64,000 nt of DNA from contig JAUXWS010000043.1 in NCBI GenBank assembly GCA_030685015.1, positions 1 through 64,000 on the forward strand. The letters run 5' to 3'. Below are positions 60,094-64,000 of this stretch, in pieces. The translations under genes and the position numbers were made by a program. The notes under the pieces are model-generated. The model was not told the DNA's origin and made no database searches. It worked only from the letters and a program-made list of their open reading frames with translations. The first letter of the stretch is position 1; every line of letters begins with the position of its first letter. The stretch comes from a bacterium. Lineage in GTDB: Bacteria > CAIWAD01.

Positions 60094-60419
60094 GAGGCTT
60101 CCTCCCGGGCTTCCGGTTCCTTCTGGACCTCGCGCCCGCCGGCGGCAAGGCGGGTGATCTGCTCGCGGACGGCGGGCAGCAGGAAAGCCCGCTCCAGATC
60201 CTCACCCGCCAGGATGCGGGCCAGGACCAGGGATCGATCATGCAGGGACAAGCGACGATTAAGGATGATGAGTTGCTCGTCGCGGGAACGACACCGACCG
60301 CTGCGGAAGGAGCCTCGTTCGGTGCGCACTGTGAACCCCAGTGTCCGGGCCGCCTCCTCCAGGCCGGCCAGGAGCTCCCGGTCCCTGGCCTCGCGCGTGG
60401 CTGTGCGGGACATGTCCAT
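60090..60419 (-). CDS. Conserved small protein of unknown function
   Basis: 109 residues from ATG 60419; an ATG at 60413 is the alternative. The central part FTVRTERGSFRSGRCRSRDEQLIILNRRL (in part: GSFRSGRCRSRDEQLIILN) resembles a small FCB family with the pattern 'G.f..G.C......iilNk', of unknown role. A strand-rich core and helical ends, no signal. The start is set by a promoter whose -7 box ends 4 nt upstream, giving a leaderless mRNA; no Shine-Dalgarno is present. Co-transcribed with the Crp/Fnr gene through a 4-nt overlap. Confidence 0.7.
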   Translation of the reverse strand: MDMSRTATREARDRELLAGLEEAARTLGFTVRTERGSFRSGRCRSRDEQLIILNRRLSLHDRSLVLARILAGEDLERAFLLPAVREQITRLAAGGREVQKEPEAREEAS

Positions 60420-60423
60420 GGCC

Positions 60424-60454
60424 AGAAGGTAGCGCCCGCACGGGGCGGCTCCAA
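60424..60454 (-). promoter_or_regulatory. Predicted promoter of the small gene and Crp/Fnr gene
   Basis: On the minus strand TTG (60452-60454), 20 nt, then TACCTTCT (60424-60431). The ATG begins 4 nt later, so transcription and translation should start at about the same base. Confidence 0.5.
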
Positions 60455-60526
60455 GCCAGGGCCCCAGGACCCTGCTCGGCCATGCCGGGCGACGGAGTAC
60501 TCCCGACGGCCGTGTCCGGGGGAGGC

Positions 60527-61609
60527 CTAAAGCAGCTCGTGCAGACCCTCGTCCTTGAGGCGCTGGATGACCAGGGGCAATTCCTGATGACGCTCCATGG
60601 CGCAGATGAGGAGGGCGTCGGGCGTGTCCACCACGATCGTGTCCTGCATGCCCAGCAGCACGACCGTGCGCCGATCGGCCTGGACATGGCAACCCCGGCT
60701 GACCACGAAAAGGGCCTCGCCCTGGGTCGTGTTGCCTGCCTCGTCCTTCTCCAGCATGCGGTGGATCTCGGCCCAGGTGCCCACATCGTTCCAGGGAAAG
60801 GAGCAGCGGATCACCCGGACCTTGCCCGCCATCCGTCCGGCGGGTTCCATCACCCCCACGTCGATGGAGACGGAACGTAGACCGGTATAACACAGGGAAA
60901 GCGCCGCCTCGAAACCGGGTTCGTCCAGCTCCGGCTCCAGGGCGGCCACCGCCTCCCAGGTGTCGGGCAGCCAGTTTTCCAGGGCGTCGATCAGGACATC
61001 GTTCTCCCAGACGAAAATGCCCGCGTTCCAGAGGAAGTCCCCTGAGCGGAGGAAGCGCGTGGCCGTCATCAGGTTGGGCTTCTCGGCGAAGGTGCGCACC
61101 GCGTGCACGCCGGGATGCAGCTCCTCCTCCTCATGCTGGATGTAGCCGTAGCCCGTTTCCGGCCGGTCGGGGGCGATCCCCAGGGTGACCAGATGGCCAC
61201 CGCGACAGGCCGTGAGCGCCCGCTCCAGGGTGCAGAGGAACTCCTCGTCGTCCCCCACGTAATGGTCTGCCGGCAGCACGATGACGCGGGCGTCGGGATC
61301 GCGCCGGCGGACGATGAGGGAGGCAAGGGCGATGCAGGGCGCCGTGTTGCGTCCGATGGGCTCGCCGATCACGTTGCCGGGCGGAAGGGCGGGCAACAGC
61401 TCCCGGCTGCGCTGCGCGTGCAGGGCGCTGGTGATGACCAGGATCCGATCGGCCGGAACCAGGGGCAGCAGGCGGCGCACGGTTTCCACCAGCAGGGGCT
61501 GCTCCCCGAAGACGGACAGGAACTGCTTGGGCCGTTCAATGCGCGACAGGGGCCAGAAGCGCGCCCCCACGCCTCCCGCCATCACCACGGCCCAGACGCG
61601 TTCGCTCAT
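60527..61609 (-). CDS. manC: Mannose-1-phosphate guanylyltransferase
   Basis: 360 residues from ATG 61609. AVVMAGGVGARFWPLSRIERPKQFL is the nucleotidyltransferase signature (quoted in part: GVGARFWPLSR, PKQFL). IGEPIGRNTAPCIALA, VLPADHYV, TFAEKPNL, FLWNAGIFVW and CSFPWNDVGTWAEIH match GMP-type enzymes. It makes GDP-mannose for glycans. Lacks the phosphomannose isomerase domain, so it is monofunctional. Overlaps the Ig-like lipoprotein by 4 nt; near a UDP-glucuronate decarboxylase it suggests surface polysaccharide synthesis. Confidence 0.94.
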   Translation of the reverse strand: MSERVWAVVMAGGVGARFWPLSRIERPKQFLSVFGEQPLLVETVRRLLPLVPADRILVITSALHAQRSRELLPALPPGNVIGEPIGRNTAPCIALASLIVRRRDPDARVIVLPADHYVGDDEEFLCTLERALTACRGGHLVTLGIAPDRPETGYGYIQHEEEELHPGVHAVRTFAEKPNLMTATRFLRSGDFLWNAGIFVWENDVLIDALENWLPDTWEAVAALEPELDEPGFEAALSLCYTGLRSVSIDVGVMEPAGRMAGKVRVIRCSFPWNDVGTWAEIHRMLEKDEAGNTTQGEALFVVSRGCHVQADRRTVVLLGMQDTIVVDTPDALLICAMERHQELPLVIQRLKDEGLHELL

Positions 61610-63255
61610 GGTATCCACTCCGGCAAATGCAATTGGATGTCGCCCTGGATCCAGCCCGGAAGAACCTCCACGGTGTCGGCCAGGACCACCCATGGTTCCG
61701 CCGGCAGCCCGTCCAGGCGCCCGGGCGACCAGCTCCGGGAGCCGTCGCGGTCGTCATAGAGCGCAAAGAGCAGGCGGCCGGCGGGCAATTGGTCGGCCGA
61801 TCCCCCATAGGCGATGGGCAGGTCGCGATCCCCCTCGGCATGGCGCAGCACCAGCCGCCAGGAGCTGTCCCGGGGACCGCGGTTCCAGGACCACTGGACA
61901 CCGCCGCTGGCCCGGGGCGGCGCGGCGGCCGGCACGGGCAGGACCAGGAGGCTGTCCGGCCAGACATGCGGGCCGGCGCTGAGGAATCCTCTTTCCACCC
62001 AGAGCTGGCCCCCTTCGCGTACCGGACCCAGTTCCAGCGTGCTGGCCGAGCGGCGGTGCACGGCCACGCCCAGGCTGTCCTCCCCGCTCCGCTGCCAGGC
62101 TCCCTCCGGCCGGCAGGAGACGGCATGGCGCGCCTCCAGGGTCAGGACGCCCTGGCGCCAGGCCTGGCCCAGGCCGCCGGGATCGATCAGGGACTCCCGG
62201 AAGGCAGCGGGGGGCGGCCGCAGCTGCAAGGTGTCCCGCCCGTCCACGAGCGCCAGGTGATGGGGCAGGGAATCCGCCTCCTCGGCCAGGAAAAGCAGCC
62301 ATCCCTCCGGCGCCGCCTTCAATCCGGAAAGTGGAACCTGACGCCCGGACTCGCACGTCAGGCGCAGCAGGTCCAGCCGCAGGCTGTCCGCCGCCGGGCC
62401 GCGGCGCAGGGAATCGGCCCACCCGGCCAGGGCGGGCGCCTCCAGCCAGGCGCGGAACTGGATGCGTTCCCGGTCGAGAAAGTGGCCGCCCAGCAAGGAG
62501 AGTGTATCCGGACCGGCCAAGGTGCCCAGGCGGAAGAGGACGGGCTGTCCGGCCAGCGTGTCCGGCACGGCGAGCGCGCGACTGGGCAGGGCGGCGCGCT
62601 CCCGGTCGGGGTCCCACCAGCCGTCCCGGTTGAGGTCCTCCACGGCCAGGGCGAACCAGGCGCCGGGGGGCAGTCCCTGGAAAAGGACGCGGCCCCGCTC
62701 GTCGGGACTGCTGCGCCAGGGAGCCCGCGTGAAGCGCCGCGACGGACGCTCTTCGGCGGGCCACAACCACAGTTCGGCCCGACCGCCGCCATCGGGCGGC
62801 GTCACTTCCAACATGAGGAAGAGGGTGTCCAGTTTCGCACCCGTGGAAAATGGGATGCGCAGGGGTGAGGGCAGGTGGTTGCCCGCCAGGTCGCGGGCCG
62901 CCGTGCCAAGTTCCAGGGTCCAGGTGCGATCGGGCGGCAAGGGGCGGGATGGCCTGACCCGCAGGCGCCGCCCCCGCCAGTCCAGCTCCAGCTCCCCCTC
63001 CGGGCGCGGATTGAGGCTGAGGGCGGAGCGCACGCTGGCCCGATCCATGTACTCGCTGAAATGGAAGACGAAATCTGGGCGGGCCTCCACCTGGGTGGCC
63101 CCCGGCTTGAGCCGATCCAGACGAAGGGTCGGCGGCTGAGTGTCGGGTGGTCCGCCCGGTGGGGGCTGGATGCGGGCGCACCCGACCAGCAACAGGACAA
63201 GGCCGATGCCTACCCCAAGCAGCCAGGCCAATGGGCGGCCGCACAGCCGGCGCAT
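61606..63255 (-). CDS. Ig-like domain (Big_5) lipoprotein
   Basis: 549 residues from ATG 63255; ATG 63279 or an earlier start would only lengthen the signal region. The lipobox is LVGC (C26), followed by ARIQPPPGGPPDTQPP, the start typical of FCB Ig-like lipoproteins. FVFHFSEYMDRASVRSAL and LRVRPSRPLPPDRTWTLEL match the Big_5 domain (about 40-130). The rest is beta-rich with WFALAVEDLNRDGWWDPDRE and a final WIQGDIQLHLPEW. Function is unknown. It is co-transcribed with manC. Confidence 0.82.
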   Translation of the reverse strand: MRRLCGRPLAWLLGVGIGLVLLLVGCARIQPPPGGPPDTQPPTLRLDRLKPGATQVEARPDFVFHFSEYMDRASVRSALSLNPRPEGELELDWRGRRLRVRPSRPLPPDRTWTLELGTAARDLAGNHLPSPLRIPFSTGAKLDTLFLMLEVTPPDGGGRAELWLWPAEERPSRRFTRAPWRSSPDERGRVLFQGLPPGAWFALAVEDLNRDGWWDPDRERAALPSRALAVPDTLAGQPVLFRLGTLAGPDTLSLLGGHFLDRERIQFRAWLEAPALAGWADSLRRGPAADSLRLDLLRLTCESGRQVPLSGLKAAPEGWLLFLAEEADSLPHHLALVDGRDTLQLRPPPAAFRESLIDPGGLGQAWRQGVLTLEARHAVSCRPEGAWQRSGEDSLGVAVHRRSASTLELGPVREGGQLWVERGFLSAGPHVWPDSLLVLPVPAAAPPRASGGVQWSWNRGPRDSSWRLVLRHAEGDRDLPIAYGGSADQLPAGRLLFALYDDRDGSRSWSPGRLDGLPAEPWVVLADTVEVLPGWIQGDIQLHLPEWIP

Positions 63256-63421
63256 CAAGCCGCGGTCCAGGCCATCCATGGACGCGGCGGCCCTGCCGGG
63301 CGGGTGGTGTGGGTCAGGGCGACCAACATGCATTGTTGAAGCAATCTCCGCCTGCCGTGCCGACCAACGCTTGCGCATATCAGATACCGGTTGCGGCTGA
63401 AACCCTCGTCCCGATCCGGCT

Positions 63422-64000
<579 letters not shown>

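Overview
The window is a high-GC, very gene-dense piece of a diderm bacterial chromosome. It has no mobile elements, phage genes or CRISPR arrays. Several features point to the FCB (Fibrobacteres-Chlorobi-Bacteroidetes) superphylum or an allied candidate phylum. These are a fused lpxC-fabZ gene, lipoprotein families typical of that group, a secreted M6-type protease with a C-terminal sorting-type domain carrying NPFNP, and promoters that look like TTG-N20-TAnnTT (the Bacteroidetes-like -33/-7 layout) instead of TTGACA/TATAAT. The GC content is far above that of ordinary Bacteroidetes, so a high-GC FCB candidate phylum is more likely. I cannot name it from this sequence.

Layout. 1-3073 (+): the end of an Rnf/ApbE redox cluster (NusG-II fragment, apbE, rnfB, rseC-like) and a HIT hydrolase. 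3109-8687 (+): a promoter, a leader with an intrinsic terminator, then greA-aroA-aroE-aroC-aroK-pabC, so most of chorismate synthesis lies behind one leader. 8766-11346 (-): a small protein, glgB and tRNA-Ala(CGC). 11487-24274 (+): a run of twelve closely spaced or overlapping genes, made of a secreted protein, a giant predicted outer-membrane barrel, an Omp85-like barrel, a UbiA prenyltransferase, maf, rodZ, a two-component pair, a CoA-binding protein, rsmE and queF. 24480-25909 (+): two small unknown genes around an AT-rich control region with a perfect 12-bp dyad. 26002-33607 (+): M6 protease, sirtuin, TPR lipoprotein, pyrK, pyrD. 33611-37025 (-): a TonB-dependent-receptor-like protein, class II aldolase, rlpA. 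37088-37867 (+): a degenerate SDR protein.

37948-44153 (-): tRNA-Phe, PhoU-like protein, Na/Pi symporter, and a four-gene envelope cassette (FecR, LPP20-like, TPR+SLH lipoprotein, TolB-like). 44240-54099 (-): a nine-gene envelope operon bamA-skp-lpxD-lpxC/fabZ-lpxA-lipM-rsmB-PASTA-rpe. 54186-59220 (-): mutA-mutB-meaB (methylmalonyl-CoA mutase and its GTPase chaperone). 59410-60419 (-): a conserved small protein and a Crp/Fnr regulator. 60527-64000 (-): UDP-glucuronate decarboxylase (cut by the window edge), an Ig-like lipoprotein and mannose-1-phosphate guanylyltransferase.

The strongest themes are outer-membrane and lipid A construction, aromatic synthesis and propionate/succinate-type B12 metabolism. 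There is also a recurring promoter grammar with several apparently leaderless starts. Start codons were chosen from Shine-Dalgarno placement, overlap with the previous stop, or promoter distance. Functions come from motifs read by eye; no database search was run.
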